A program made the position numbers and the translations under genes. Under the pieces are notes generated by a model, which worked only from the letters and a program-made list of their open reading frames with translations, was not told the origin of the DNA and made no database searches. Positions 1 through 13,190 of a DNA stretch of 64,000 bases are shown piece by piece (position 1 is the first letter of the stretch; each line of letters starts with the position of its first letter). The stretch covers positions 66,643,823 through 66,707,822 of the forward strand of contig OY726560.1 of assembly GCA_963383645.1 (NCBI GenBank), given 5' to 3'. Source of the DNA: Muscardinus avellanarius (taxonomy: Eukaryota; Chordata; Mammalia; Rodentia; Gliridae).

Positions 1-208
1 AAAGCTACTTTGTTTTGGTAAGGCAAAATTTTCACTATTTGAAATATTGACTGAAAGTCTTGGTTCCAGCTACAAAAGGTACTGAGCCTTTTGAAACAAA
101 TTTGGAATGAAGTAGAGAGTGGGGAGCCACATATAGAAGTGTGTTAGCTTGCACATGCATGAAGTATCTTTGGGAAAACACCAAAAACATTTTTTTTAAC
201 CAACAACG
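1..208. other. Unassigned intergenic DNA
   Basis: AT-rich, no gene signal. The first SINE begins at about 211. Confidence 0.6.
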
Positions 209-210
209 AT

Positions 211-431
211 AGCTGAGCATGGTGGCGCACGCTTGTAATCCCAGCATTTCAAAGGCTGAGACTGGAGAATCGTGGTTTGTGGCCAGCCTCAGCTACTACT
301 TAGGTTTACAACTCAGTGAGACTCTGTTTCAAAATAAAGAATAAAAAAATAAGGCTGGGGGTGTAGCTTGGAGGTAGAATGCCCCTGTTTTCTATCCCCA
401 GTACCAAAAAAAATTAAACTAAATAAAAATA
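211..431 (+). mobile_element. B1-dID SINE
   Basis: Left half AGCTGAGCATGGTGG, right half GGCTGGGGGTGTAGC, A-rich tail. Flanked by AACCAACAAC at 199-208 and again near 432-442, a target-site duplication. Confidence 0.9.
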
Positions 432-1380
432 AAACCAACAACATTATATCCCAGCAGGAAAACTTATGCATGACTAAAGGACAAGGGATAGGACTGGAAG
501 CTTTGCATTGCCCCTTATTAGCTTCCAAATTTTGATTCTTTGAATGCATTATCTTTTCAAAATATAAATAATATAGCATTTTAAATTAAAAGGCCCAATC
601 CTGTTTCACAAAATCTAATGAGGTCGTCTCCCAAAACAGTGAGGAAGTACAAAATCAGCAGGAAAATGGCAGCCTGAGCAGCCACCGCAGGCCACTGAGG
701 AGCTCACAAAAGAGGTCTAAATTGGAGAGGAAGATTGGGAATTGCTTTTAGGCCTGCAACAAGACAGGACGTCTTGGTGGGAGCACATGACAGAGAAACG
801 GCTTGCCTCGTGGCAGCTAAGAGACAAAAAGAGAAGGGAAAGGCCTGGGGTCCCAGCATCCCCTTCAGGTGCATGTTCCTGTGACCTAACTTCTTCCCAC
901 CAGTCCCTGCTTCTCAAAGCCTCCACTGCCTCCCAAGAGGCTGGGCACAATGCCTTTATAACAGGGGGATGCCTCAGATTCCAACTATAGCAACCAGCAA
1001 AGGCAAAATACAAGCAGAGACTGTAGAGATTCTAACCAAGTTTTGGACAGCAGCTAGAATTAGAGCAATGATAAAACCATAGCCTGACATTCCTGCAAGA
1101 GGGAAGAGAGTCAATCTATCCTACAAATGCCTGGGAAGTTTAGGACTAGGAGATAACAGACACTGCAGATGATTCTGTGCTAAAAATATGTGCAACATAC
1201 CCCAGTGTCCGCTCCCCAGTGCTACATAGCTAGACAACCATCACTTTCAGCCAAACAAACAAATGGCCAACGTTTATTCTTAGAGGTAAAGACGAGGGAA
1301 AATATGCAGAAATTATGTGGAAGCATAAAATGAGCTTTAAAGCAAAGCAACAATGCAGAATTTTTAAATTATTAGTATTT
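432..1380. other. Non-repeat intergenic DNA, no gene seen
   Basis: Moderately mixed sequence. Open frames on both strands around 717-1013 overlap each other and show no recognisable protein or splice signal pattern. Confidence 0.5.
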
Positions 1381-1381
1381 G

Positions 1382-1594
1382 TGTGTGTGTGTAGTACTGG
1401 GGGTGGAACCCAGGGGCTTATCTACCTCTGGGCTATACTCCCAGACCTATTTTATATTTTTTATTTGGCAACAGGATCTCACTAAGTTGCTGAGAGCCTC
1501 ACTAAGTAGCTGAGCCTGGCTTCAAACCTGTGTGATGCTCCTGTCTCAGCCTCCCAAGCACTGGGATTAAAAGTGTGAGCCACCACGCCCGGCT
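1382..1594 (-). mobile_element. B1-dID SINE with (TG)n tail
   Basis: The antisense ID half follows GTGTGTGTGTGTAGTACTGG and the B1 5' end is CCACGCCCGGCT. AATTATTAGTAT flanks both sides (target-site duplication). Confidence 0.9.
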
Positions 1595-1599
1595 AATTA

Positions 1600-2330
1600 T
1601 TAGTATCTTTAATAAGGTAAGGAAAGGCATTATAATTCATAAAACATATACACTAAAAAAAAAACATGCAAAAGCTTTGGGAAGCAAAAATATAGACCCA
1701 AAATGAAAAGAAATTTGGAAAACAGAGTTGAGAAAGTTTTCAAAAAATAGAACAGGAACAACAACACAAAACATAGAAAATAAAAGAGGAGGAAACCAGG
1801 AAATACAACATCAAAGTAATAGAAGTTTCAAAATACACCAGAAAATAGGTGGAAATTTTCAAAGTATAAGAAAATTTCCTAGAACAGGAAGACAATAAAA
1901 CGTGAAAGGATCTAAGCAGTGCCTAACAAGGTAAGAAGATAAAATAATCCATACCAAGCCATAGCATTCCAAAATTTTAAGACATTGAGAATAAAGAGAA
2001 GCTTTTTCTGAGTTGTGGGTATAGTGGTAGAATTATGAGTTTGTAATCGTTTAAAAGGGAACATGAATCAAAATGGCACTTTTACTTTTTTCACTTTAAT
2101 AGTGGGTGTGATCATATATATTCTTCAAAATTCTAAGGAAATTATTTGCATATGAGAACTTTATAGCCAATCAATTAGTCTTGTATGAAGAGAAGACTCA
2201 AAAGGTCGATCTGCCATGCACTTCTCGTTAGACAATCGCTGGACAATGTGCTCCAGAAAAATAAGAAAAAGAACACAAAATAGTAATTACAACACAGAAA
2301 AATGTCAAAAGGAAGTCCTAAGACAAAGGA
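1600..2330 (+). mobile_element. Possible old L1/HAL1-like remnant
   Basis: A-rich sequence with segments resembling old L1M/HAL1 consensus, for example AAAATTCTAAGGAAATTATT at about 2131. Assignment is tentative and heavily diverged. Confidence 0.35.
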
Positions 2331-2336
2331 GTGTGT

Positions 2337-2588
2337 GTTAGCTTTCCATCTGTGACAAAATACCTGAGATAATCAACTTAGAAGAAGAGATTTATTTTGG
2401 CTCATGGTTTTGAAGGTTTCAGTTCATGGTTGCTTCTGCACTTATGGCCAGCTGACACATCATGGTGGAAATGCATGATAAGAAAACCTGGCTACCTCCT
2501 GGTGGCAGGGAAGCAGAGAGAGAGACAGAGAGACAGAGAGAGAGAGAGAGGAGAAAAGGGCCCAGTGTCACAATATCCCCTTCCAGGG
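2337..2588 (-). mobile_element. MaLR-like LTR piece (antisense)
   Basis: Contains TGACAAAATACCTGAGATAA followed by TTTATTTTGGCTCATGG and a purine-rich GAGAGAGACAGAG run, a pattern of antisense rodent MaLR-type LTRs. Four similar copies occur in the window. Confidence 0.5.
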
Positions 2589-2700
2589 GTTAGTAAGACC
2601 AGCAGCTTAGTAAGACCCTGCTTCAAAGTTTTAAAAATAGAAGGGCTGAGGATATAGCTCAGAGGTAGAATGACCTGAGTTTAATCCTCAGTACCATATA
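2589..2700 (+). mobile_element. Truncated B1-dID SINE (3' part)
   Basis: Ends of the B1 half and the complete ID half (GGGCTGAGGATATAGCTCAG) with tail; the 5' B1 part is missing. Confidence 0.8.
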
Positions 2701-3105
2701 AAAAATTTTTTTCTCTTATTGAGACCCGAATTGAAATTAGGATTTCATCACTAGCCAATGAAGAAGAAAAAGGACTCCGCCACTAGCTCTCAAACTTTTT
2801 CCTCTGAGTTTGATTAGGTTACCCACTAAAAAACCTGCAAGAATGCTGACACTTACTCAGTAGATTCCCTTACTCGTTTTTGTATTTTAAAGAAGTTCAG
2901 AATAACTGATGACCACTCCTTTGAAGAAGAAAAAAAAATTTCTTCTGTATTTATAAATGAAACCCTATTTGAAAAAAATATGTGTTGCTACAAATCAGAT
3001 ATTTCCAAATATAACTTGGATTGCAGCAATTCAGTGTGCACGTGTATGACCATATATGATGCAGTTTGATACCTAAGTGCTTTTAGTAAAGTGCATCTCT
3101 ACCAA
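2700..3105. other. Unassigned AT-rich intergenic DNA
   Basis: No gene, RNA or recognised repeat seen. Confidence 0.4.
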
Positions 3106-3109
3106 AAGA

Positions 3110-3480
3110 CTAGTGTGTCCACTTTTCATTGCTGCAACAAATACCTGAGACAATCACCTTAGAAGGGGAAAGGGTTATTTTGGGCCACCATTGTGGAGGC
3201 TTCAGCCCAGGGTCAGTTGGACTGGTTGCTTTGGGCCAATCGTGAAGCAGCTCTTCACAGCCTGGAGCACAGGCAGAGCAGAACCAGTCACTCCACGGCC
3301 AGGAGCAAAAGACAGGAAAAGGAAAAGGTCCCACAATTACCTTAAAAAGCATGCCCTCAGTGAGCAAAACCTTCCCACTGGACCTCACCTCCCAGTAGGG
3401 CCAAGTAGGAAACCAAGCATTTAACTCATGGGCTTTGGGGCCATTCTGGATCCAACCTATGACAACTTGCCAATTAGTTG
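3110..3480 (-). mobile_element. MaLR-like LTR piece (antisense)
   Basis: Shares CAACAAATACCTGAGACAAT, a TTATTTTGGGCCACC stretch and a C-rich CTCCCAGTAGGGCC end with the other antisense MaLR-like pieces. Open frames here are repeat-derived. Confidence 0.55.
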
Positions 3481-3610
3481 TCCCATGTCTTTTCCCATGA
3501 TTCTAAAAGATTTTAATCCACTGAGTATCAATTTCTTTCTTCTTAGGGTGAGACTAAAATCTATACTAGTAGCAAATGAAACAACTTCTTCTCTTAATAG
3601 TTTCCCAAGA

Positions 3611-3825
3611 GCCAAGTGTGGTGGTGCACACATGTAATCCCAGTACTTGGGAGGAGGATCTTACAGGTTCATGGCCAGCCTCAGCTACTTAGTGAGGCCC
3701 TCCACAACTTAGTGAGACTCTGTTTCAAAATAAAGAACAAAAAAATAGGGCTGGGGGTGTAGCTCAAAGGTAGAATGCCTCTGGGTTCAATGCTCAGCAC
3801 CACAAAAAAAAAAAAAAAAAAAAAA
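3611..3825 (+). mobile_element. B1-dID SINE
   Basis: GCCAAGTGTGGTGGTGCAC start, ID half, and A22 tail. AGTTTCCCAA is duplicated on both sides. Confidence 0.9.
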
Positions 3826-4591
3826 GTTTCCCAAAAGTTGAAGAAAACTTTTCACTAGAAGGAGCTCTGTAGTAGTTTTTTATAAGAGAAGTCTTCCATG
3901 TGAACAGGAAGTCATTTGTGAAGGGAGATTTATCCTGTTTTGCTCCTATGCTTCAGTTTCAAAACTGGTGAAAATGTCTATTAGATATGATATATCTCAA
4001 AATTTGATATCTAAGCTAGAAATGTTAAGGAATATTGTTAACTATCTGTTCTCTCATTGAAAAAAAAAATGTAAATGTGGTCCTGGACCACTTGGATCAT
4101 TACCAACCAGGGTGTTAAAAATGTAAATTTCTGGGGCCGCCCCAGATTTCTTAAAAGGACAAAGGAATATAATTATTTCATTTTACCTAGATGATTCTTT
4201 TCTTACAGCAGCATAATTATTATGTAGTATTAGATTATTTTTTTTATTTTATCAAGGCTCAATGTGAGACATAGACATATAAAATCTATACCTGGTCTTT
4301 TTACTTTCGTTTCTTAATGTGATTGGGGCATCTTCTATTTTATTATGCCATATAATTCAATGTCTGAAGAACAAAATCAGATATTAAATGTAGAGAGTTT
4401 TTTTCCCCTCCTGTGACATGGTATGCTTTCTTTATTATACAAGTATTTGTCAAATTAGACTAATTATCAGAATCACCTAGGGAACTCTTAAAACTACCAG
4501 AGTCCCAACTGCAAGACCTTTCCATTCATTAGTCTCCAGATGAACATCTGATGTGCTAACTGATAACCATGTTACAGAAACTTTGTATGAG
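3826..4591. other. Non-repeat intergenic DNA, no gene seen
   Basis: AT-rich; no recognised element. Confidence 0.4.
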
Positions 4592-5790
<1,199 letters not shown>

Positions 5791-5943
5791 CCCCAGTTTA
5801 ATGTCCATTTCCTAATTAATATAAACTACAACTATCCTAATCTCTAGTTGAGGTTTTGCCTTCTATGGTTTCAAATGCCCAAGGCCCACCACAGTTTGAA
5901 AATACTAAATGAAGAATTCTAGAAATAAACAACTTATAAGTTG

Positions 5944-6188
5944 TTGTTTGTTGTTTGTTTGTTTGTTTGTTGTTTTGTTTTGTTTTTTGCAGGCCTGGGG
6001 GTGGAACCCAGGGGCATTCAACCTCCAAGCTACACTCCCTGCCCTATTTTTTATTCTCTATTTTGAAACCGGATCTCACTGAGTTGCAGAGGGCCTCACT
6101 AAGTAGCTGAGGCTGTCCACAAACCACGATCCTCTGGTCTCAGCCTCCCGAATGCTGGGATTACAAGCATGCGCCACCACGCACGGCT
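5944..6188 (-). mobile_element. B1-dID SINE with (TTTG)n tail
   Basis: Antisense ID half (GGGGTGGAACCCAGGGGC), B1 5' end CCACGCACGGCT. AACAACTTATAAGTT is duplicated (near 5928 and 6191). Confidence 0.92.
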
Positions 6189-6737
6189 ACCAACAACTTA
6201 TAAGTTTTAAATGTCATGCTATTCTGAGTTGCATGATTGATCTTGTACCATTTTCCACCATCCCAACCAGACTGTGATTCATCTTTGTCCAGTGTTTCCA
6301 TGCTGTATATGCTACCCACTCATTAATCAGATAGCAGTCTCAGTTATGAGATTAACAACACTTGTGTTCAAATAACCCTCATTTTACTTTCTACTGACTC
6401 CAATATGTATGAGTAGTGCTACTAAAATATATGCATGTGCCTAAGAAAAGCAAAAAAGTACAATGGTCAATTAGGAAAATGAAACTTATGCTAGTTTTGC
6501 TGTACTTACCTCAAACTGCAAAAACTACAGCTGTCATGTGTGATAATTGCTTAGTTAAAAAGACACTAAATTATAGCAATTGGTACCATCCATAGTTTCA
6601 GGCATCCCCTGGGTTTTTTTTTTTAACACATTTTCCAAGGATAAATGATGTTACTGTAATAGATTTCCCCATATACAACCTATCCTGTTTCTGTTCATCA
6701 TGGTGGTGGTAATAACAGTTTAGAAACAATATTTGTT
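6189..6737. other. Unassigned intergenic DNA
   Basis: AT-rich; no gene or recognised repeat. Confidence 0.4.
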
Positions 6738-6967
6738 GCAGGCATTGTGGCCCACACTTGTAATCTCACTACAAGTGAGATTCTGCGAGGCTGTGACAGA
6801 GGAATTGCAGATTCAAAGCCAGTCTCAACAACTTAATGAAACTGTCAGCAACTTACTGAGACCCTGTTTCCAAATAAAATAAAATAGGTTTGGGGGTATA
6901 GCCCAGAGGAAAATGGCTGACAGGTTCCATCCCCAGTACCACACACCACACACACACACACAAAAAA
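6738..6967 (+). mobile_element. B1-dID SINE, (CA)n tail
   Basis: Diverged B1 half, ID half GGGGGTATAGCCCAGAGG, tail CACACCACACACAC. Confidence 0.85.
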
Positions 6968-6989
6968 ATAGTATTTGTCCAATCAATTC

Positions 6990-7110
6990 CTCATTTGTAC
7001 AAAAGTAGTAATAGTACCTACCGTAATGAGTTATTGCCAGTATTAAATGAATAGTTTGTCATGTTTAGCACATGGGGTTGGAACCCAGCAAGTATTAGTT
7101 GCTTACATTT
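6990..7110 (+). mobile_element. MIR-like remnant
   Basis: AGTAGTAATAGTACCTACCG then ATTAAATGAATAG and TTTAGCACATGG follow the order of a MIR core. Diverged. Confidence 0.45.
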
Positions 7111-7347
7111 TGTTGTTGCTGTTAACAGTACATTTGTATTTTTCCTTAAGATTATTTCATTTTGACTTAAAACCAGTAAGTGCTACAACATACCCTATTT
7201 ACTCTTTACTCAAATCTTACCATAACTTTAGAAGATAAAATTCACATTCTTCATCCTTAGAAGTAAAACTTAATATGGTAGCTGTCAAATCTTAAATGAA
7301 TGATGTCAATGGACCTCCATTTCCTTATTTGAAATAGGGATAACATG

Positions 7348-7538
7348 GCCAGGTGTGGTGGCACACACTTGTAATCCCAATACTTGGAAGACTGAGACAG
7401 GAGATTTACAGGTGTGAGGACAGCTTCCACAAGTAGTGAGACCTGTTTCAAAACAAAAATAAAGTAGGGCTGCAGGTGTAACTCAGAGAAAGAATGCCAC
7501 CAGGTTCAATCCCCAGTAACACACACACACACACACAC
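7348..7538 (+). mobile_element. B1-dID SINE, (AC)n tail
   Basis: GCCAGGTGTGGTGGCACAC start; ID half GGGCTGCAGGTGTAACTC; AC tail. GATAACATGG / GTAACATTATG flanks look like a target-site duplication. Confidence 0.88.
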
Positions 7539-7539
7539 G

Positions 7540-8857
7540 GTAACATTATGTGACTGGGTCAATTACTGTGATCTGTCCTAGACACATGCTTTTCCTTGTG
7601 GGTAAAGCGAGTACGTTAACAAAGTATAGGAAGAGATGTTGGGAAAAGAAGAACATGAACCACCCCAGGTGTCCCAGAGAACATGATAAAAAGATCTGGA
7701 GGTAGAGGGACAGTGATGCTTGCATCGGAAGAGATAGACCCAATGTAACATGAACATGCATGAACATAATGTATGAAATAATGTATATTTGAGGGAATGA
7801 CCAAGGGCTATTGAGATGTATAGTAGGGTGGATTTCAGTTGTCACAAATAGAGAAATGGTCTTAGTTTGAAATTGTTTTCCTTTCAAGAGAACCCTAGTT
7901 CTCATGAAAATGGTGGTAGGTACTTGTTTCCTGGGAAGGTTGGAATGTACTGGAGACAGTGGCAGCTTTAAAGGATGTTTCATAAGGTAACTGAGCACTT
8001 ACATCTGCCAGTGAGGCTGCCCAGATCACTTTCACCTGAGAACTAAACATGGCAAGCATCATTCTGTCCAAAATATTTTCCTAAACTGCATCTAAAATTA
8101 GAAGAACTTGTGCCTCTGGGAATTTGTGGCTGGTTTAACTGAGTATACCTCTTGTAGCCATCAAAAAACTGAATATGGCTCAGTGCCTAGTAGAACCAAG
8201 GTCTTGGGAGGATGGCCAAGGGTTCTTTAGAGCTCTTTCCTTGTTTGCATCAGCCTGTGTGCTCTAAGACAAAGCTTACAGCACAGATGAAATCAAATAA
8301 AATATATACACTTCTTTGCAATTTTATTATACATAATTAATTTTAACCTCATGCCAACCTAGAACATAATATCCCTATTTAAAATGAAGAAACAAGGTTA
8401 GAAAAATAACTTGCTTAAGGTTTGACAACTACTAGATTAGATTTTAGCTTCCAGGATAAAGAATGTGAATTTTATCTTATAAAGTTATGATAAAATCTTA
8501 CTAAAGAGTAAATATGGTATGTTGTAGCACTTAATGAGTATAAGTCAAAGCAAAATACTCATAAGGGAATATATGAATGTGCTGTTAATAACAACAACAA
8601 AATACAAGCAAGTAAGATTTGTCAGGTGCCAACTCCCGCACTAAACACTACACACTACTCATTTAATTCTAACAACTCATTGGGTGAGGTGCTGCCATTC
8701 TTTTTCTAAAGATGAGGAATTGGCTGTACAAGCATTATTATTATCACTACTATGATAAATGGAAACAGGAACAGGCTACATACAGGGAAATCAATTTGTA
8801 GTAGCTTATTTTAGTTGGGAAATGAGCACTAGGCAAGGAAAGAAAAGCGGGAGAGAT
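7540..8857. other. Mostly unique intergenic DNA
   Basis: No gene signal. A 150-codon minus-strand frame at 7546-7998 has no recognisable family. MIR-like scraps (antisense) lie near 8340-8440 and 8620-8720 (CTCATTTAATTCTAACAACT ... AGATGAGGAA). Confidence 0.5.
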
Positions 8858-9236
8858 TAGTCCATTTTCTATTGCCAGTAACACAATTGGACAGACTGGG
8901 AGAGTCACAGAGCAAGAGGCTTGTTTGGGCTCACAGTTCTGGAGGTGCTGGTCTGGGGTGGCATCTGGTGATGGCCTTCTTGCTGGCAGAGTGACAAGGC
9001 AGTGCAGCTCATTGCCTGGCAAGACACAGAGACAAGGAGCATCTGTGCAATTCCCTCTTAATTCCTATAAAGCTTCCAGGAATTCGTCTTGGGGCTCCAC
9101 CCTGATCATTTTATCTAATCCTAATCACCTCCTACACCTGTAAAGGCCACAGCTCTACGCACCATATCCAGCTTGTCTCCACCTTCTGAATACTTCATAT
9201 GAAGATTAAATGTCAGTCCATGAACAACTGGAGGAC
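8858..9236 (-). mobile_element. Antisense LTR-like piece
   Basis: AGTCCATTTTCTATTGCCAG, GGCTTGTTTGGGCTCACAGT and AATGTCAGTCCATGAACAAC fit an antisense MaLR-type LTR. It is split at its left genomic end by a SINE. Confidence 0.5.
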
Positions 9237-9242
9237 CTTTAT

Positions 9243-9455
9243 TTATTTATTTATTTTGCAATTCTGGGGATGGAACCCAGGGGTATTTTATCTCCGAGCT
9301 ACACCCCCTGCCCTATTTTTTATTCTTTATTTTGAAACCGGGTCTCACTGAGTTGCCGAGGGCCTCACTAAGTAGCTGAGGCTGTCTGCAAACCGCGATC
9401 CAACGGTCTCAGCCTCCCAAATGCTGGGATTAAAGCATGCGCCACCACGCCTTGC
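9243..9455 (-). mobile_element. B1-dID SINE
   Basis: (TTTA)n tail, antisense ID and B1 halves. GGAGGACCTTTA / GGGGGACCTTTA flank it. Confidence 0.9.
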
Positions 9456-9489
9456 TGGGGGACCTTTAAACTATTTCCAAGCCTCAAAA

Positions 9490-10426
9490 GGAATAAATCC
9501 TCAAGGCTAAGACAAATAATATATTCTGTTACTGTGAAGCAAGACACTTCCATGTCTTAAGCAACTTGTCACTCCTTCTGCGCATCACTCATACCCACCA
9601 GCACTTTCCTGAGTCCTCAAACTGCCTTCTTGTTATATCCTCAAATTACAACTAATATAGCCCAGTTAAGTAGTTTGGACTTACAAGAAACACGAGTGAC
9701 TGAGAACTAATTCAGCTCAGGATATGGGAGAATGGTGGTGCTATCACCCAAATGGTGAGTGGAGAGGCAGGTAGCCAGCCAGGAGTGTGCAGCGGTGGAG
9801 TAAGCTGAAGGGGTCAGCTTTAGATGTATTGTGTTTCTTCACATTCTGCCTGACTTTGGGAGACAGCCAAATGAAGCGTCCCTGCAGTCAGGGGCTCTGG
9901 TGAAAGATTCAAGCTCAAGCACACATTTGGTAATTAATTGGTATGGTAGTAATGGTTAACACCACTAAAATGGATTAGTTCTTTGATGTGGTGAATAAAA
10001 GGAAAAAAGAAAAAATGAATTTAGTCTGGGGGTGCCAATATCCAACAGGCCGAAGGGGCCTCAGGAGCTTAATCATGTATATGGCATGGCATTTTAATTG
10101 GAATTATTTTCAGGGTGCTTTGCAAACAATAGTTTCCCACAAACTCTCCATAAGCCTGAATGGTGAAACTTTGTAAAGCCCATAGAATTCTTTCATTCTA
10201 TAATCCTAAGCACTGATTTATTTTAGGCTCAAACATTATTGGAAGGAATGTGCTTGTCCAAAGGACAGTGTTATTACAAGTTATTTCCTCTGAAGCTGAA
10301 ATTTATTTAAATCATATTAAATGAGTTAAGTAATAAAATGGGAGAAGAAAGAGAGAATAATTGCATTAAAGAACTGAATTCCAAGAAAGGACTAGCTTCC
10401 AGAAAGCCTAGGCAGAAGTGCGGGTG
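9490..10426 (-). repeat. Right arm of the large inverted duplication
   Basis: Reverse complement of the left arm, separated from it by about 3.7 kb. It lacks the SINE present in the left arm (single TGGATTAGTTCTTT at 9971-9984) and carries small extra blocks: about 13 nt near 9683-9697 and a duplicated GCCAT near 10083. Confidence 0.85.
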
Positions 10427-10556
10427 AAATAGATATTGTTCAGACTGATCATGCAACCCAAGTCAGCTATTCTAGGTGACTTCCTTGAAATTGTTCCAAT
10501 GAAATTTGCAAGTGGTCATGTTTTTGTTTTTGACATGTAAAAAAATGAGAGAAAAA

Positions 10557-10772
10557 GCCGGGCATGGTGGCACACGCTTGTAATCCCAGCATTCGGGAGG
10601 CTGAGACCAGAGGATCACGGTTCGTGGACAGCCTCAGCTACTTAGTGAGGCCCTCCGCAACTCAGTGACACCCTGTTTCAAAATAAAGAATAAAAATAGG
10701 GTAGGGGGTGTAGCTCAGAGGTCGAATGCCCCTGAGTTCCATCCCCAGGCCCACCAAAAACAGAAAAAAAAT
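10557..10772 (+). mobile_element. B1-dID SINE, 'CAGACCC' type
   Basis: Near-consensus GCCGGGCATGGTGGCACACG start, ID half GTAGCTCAGAGGTCGAATGC. The tail runs into a G/A repeat. Confidence 0.93.
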
Positions 10773-10775
10773 TGA

Positions 10776-10812
10776 GAGGGGGGAGGGGGAGGGGAGGGGA
10801 GGGGAGGGGAGA
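10776..10812 (+). repeat. (GGGGA)n simple repeat
   Basis: Repeated GGGGA/GGGGAG units directly after a SINE tail. Confidence 0.9.
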
Positions 10813-11242
10813 AGATAATGTGCACACTGAATGAGTTCAACTGCTTGGCTCTGGCTCCTAAGAACCACAACCCATTCTGTTTGCTGCAGCTTTTCTTTTG
10901 ACTCTCTTAACTACTCTTGGTCCAGTAGATTCCCTCTTAGTCACTTGCAACTGAGGGCATTAGAACTAATATAATACATTTCGTGATGAATAAACTCTCC
11001 TATATACTCTACCAGTGCTATAAACAGTCTCTCTGACCTGTCGCTTTAACTGTGTCCTGGTCCTCTTCTCAAAACACCAATTTCCTTCAGTACTCTTGAG
11101 ATCAGAGGTGGCACTGACAATCTCCTTCTCAAAACCATTCCAATACCTCCCTACTGATAAACGCCTGTTCCTCCAGCCATCTTTCCTTCACCCTTATGGC
11201 TATGACCCCTCTCTTGTTCCTAACATTAAAATAGTTAGTTGA
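10813..11242. other. Unassigned intergenic DNA, CT-rich, possibly L2-derived
   Basis: Short phrases such as CTCTGACCTGTCG and AACACCAATTTCC resemble L2 composition, but I cannot confirm it. Confidence 0.3.
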
Positions 11243-11374
11243 GTCGGACATGGTGGCTCACGCTTGTAATCCCCGCGCTTGGGAGGCGGAGACAGGAGGA
11301 TCGCACAGGTTCGAAGCCAGACTCTCTGGTTTAAGAGACCCTGTTTCCAAATAAAATAAAAAATAGGTCTGGGA

Positions 11375-11842
11375 AGCCGGGTGTGGTGGTGCACACTTGT
11401 TATCCCAGCATTTGGGAGGCTGAGACTAGAGGATCGCGGTTCGCGGACAGCCTCAGCTACTTAGTGAGGCCCTCTGCAATTCAGTGAGACCTGGTTTCAA
11501 AATAATGAATAAGCCAGGCGTGGTAGCGCACACTTATAATCCCCGCACTTCGGAGGCGGAGACAGGAGGATCGCGCTGGTTCAAAGCCAGCCTCACTGGC
11601 TTGAGACCCTGTTTCCACATTTTAAAAAAGTTAAAAAATATGTCTGGGAGTGTAGCCCGTGGGAGTGTATCCCGGAGGTAGAAGGGCTTCCAGGAACTCC
11701 AGTACCACCAAAAAAACAAAACAAAAAAACAAAAAAACAAAACAAAACAAAAAAAGAATAAAAAAATATATATAGGGCAGGGGGTGTAGCTCTGAGGTCA
11801 AATGCCCCTGGGTTCCATCCCCAGACCCGAAAAAAAAAAAAA
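11375..11842 (+). mobile_element. Middle SINE of the nest (11375-11512 and about 11756-11842)
   Basis: An AGCCGGGTGTGGTGGTGC type with CAGACCCG 3' end, split in the A-rich linker between its halves by another SINE. Confidence 0.9.
11513..11755 (+). mobile_element. Innermost SINE of the nest
   Basis: GCCAGGCGTGGTAGCGCAC start, ID half, ending TTCCAGGAACTCCAGTACCA and a long (CAAAA)n tail. The ID region carries a duplicated GTGTAGCCCGTGGGAGTGTA block. Confidence 0.9.
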
Positions 11843-11929
11843 TAGTTCTGGGAGTGTAGCCTGGAGGTAGAATGGTTTCATCCCCAGTACTACTCATAAT
11901 AATAATAATAATAATAACAACAACAACAA

Positions 11930-12945
11930 TTAGTTGAGAGGTCAATAGGCGAGATGGGTCTAACTATGTAAGTGATCTGAAATTCAATTCAATATAAACA
12001 GTAAAATGCAACTTAAGCTTAACCAATCCATAACTGCCGAGTAACAGCAACTTCCCATTACATCATACCCAAATGAGGCAAATGCCTTGCTGTGGCCAAT
12101 CAAGGAACTTATTTACTTTGCTTCCCCTTTCAACATTTAAAAGCCAGCTGCTCAGGCTTACAGTAGCGAAGCTCCATTCATAAATCTTTTAATGATCAAA
12201 TAACTTTTTTAAACTCATTGTTTCCCTTCCTCCTCTCTTCACAATGAAGAGGTATCCCTTTATGAAAAGCCAATCATCTACCTATGCTCTGGTGGGTCCC
12301 AGAGTTTAGAGACCTCAGCCCATCCATTTTCCCACCTCACTCCCAGGTCTTGGGCCTCTCCCTTCCTCCCCTCCTTCTCAACCTCTGAATGTCAAAACCT
12401 GCCTGACTCTTACTCTTCTTTAATTATGCACCAACTCCCTCCTCTTCCAAGTGAACTTTCTAGAAAGCACTGTTTCCTCTTCCTGGTTTCATTTCTTTAT
12501 TTTGAATTGATCACTTTCTGAGACTGATCTTTCATGAGAGGAACATTAACTTGACCCTGATGTGCTTCAGTTTAGGAAGGTGAGAAACTCCTTCTGTGGC
12601 TCCTGGAGCTTCACAGATCACAGGCAGGATCACATTTTCCCCTCAGGTGGTCTGGGTGGTCGTCGGCTTCATAATCATAATCAGCCAGCTCTCTCTCAGC
12701 TGTCAGAGCCACCTCTGAGTTTGGCATGCCATCTCCCACCAGTCTATCTACTGGCAATGATACAACACAAAGCTGCATTGTACATGTGTCTTATGATTTC
12801 CATAGCAGTGAAAGCTATACTCTAAGAAGTTATATAATTTATAGATATTAATGGAGTGGTTTTCCTTCTTGCTTCCTCATAGAAATACAATTTCCTCCCA
12901 ACAAGATGAGCTTGATTTTTGTACTATGTATGGGTTGGGGGTAGA
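11930..12945. other. Unassigned intergenic DNA
   Basis: CT-rich in places (12240-12480). No gene. Old L2-like composition possible. Confidence 0.4.
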
Positions 12946-12949
12946 GTTA

Positions 12950-13106
12950 CTGGGGATTGAACCCTAGGCTGCCCCACCACTGAGGTATAACCCTCGTCCC
13001 TTGTATTTGATTTGGGTCTCATTCCAGGGCTGGACTGGAACTTGTAATCCTCCTGCCTCAGCGTCCTGAGTAGCTGAGATACAGGCATATGCCACCATGT
13101 CCAGCC
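12950..13106 (-). mobile_element. Old B1-dID SINE
   Basis: GTTACTGGGGATTGAACCCT then CTCCTGCCTCAGC and GCCACCATGTCCAGCC. Diverged. Confidence 0.8.
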
Positions 13107-13111
13107 ATAAA

Positions 13112-13190
13112 TGTACTGCTGGGAATTAAACCCAGGGCCTTGTACATGGAAGGCAAGTGCTCTACCACTGAAGTTTGTCCTCAGACCCCA
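13112..13190 (-). mobile_element. ID monomer SINE
   Basis: GGGAATTAAACCCAGGGCCT ... AAGTGCTCTACCACTGA, antisense tRNA-like ID sequence. Confidence 0.75.

Larger units (their letters stand above)
11243..11929 (+). mobile_element. Outer SINE of a three-level nest (5' part 11243-11373, 3' part 11843-11929)
   Basis: A 'CCCCGCGCTTGGGAGG' type SINE is split in its ID linker. AAAATAGGTCTGGG before the break and AAATAGTTCTGGG after it are the target-site duplication of the middle element. The tail is (AAT)n(AAC)n, and TTAGTTGA flanks the whole nest. Confidence 0.9.

Noticed and set aside
7546..7998. 150-codon minus-strand frame
   Set aside because: Hydrophobic but matches no family I know; a second frame overlaps on the same strand; surrounded by repeats; AT-rich chance frame is likelier.
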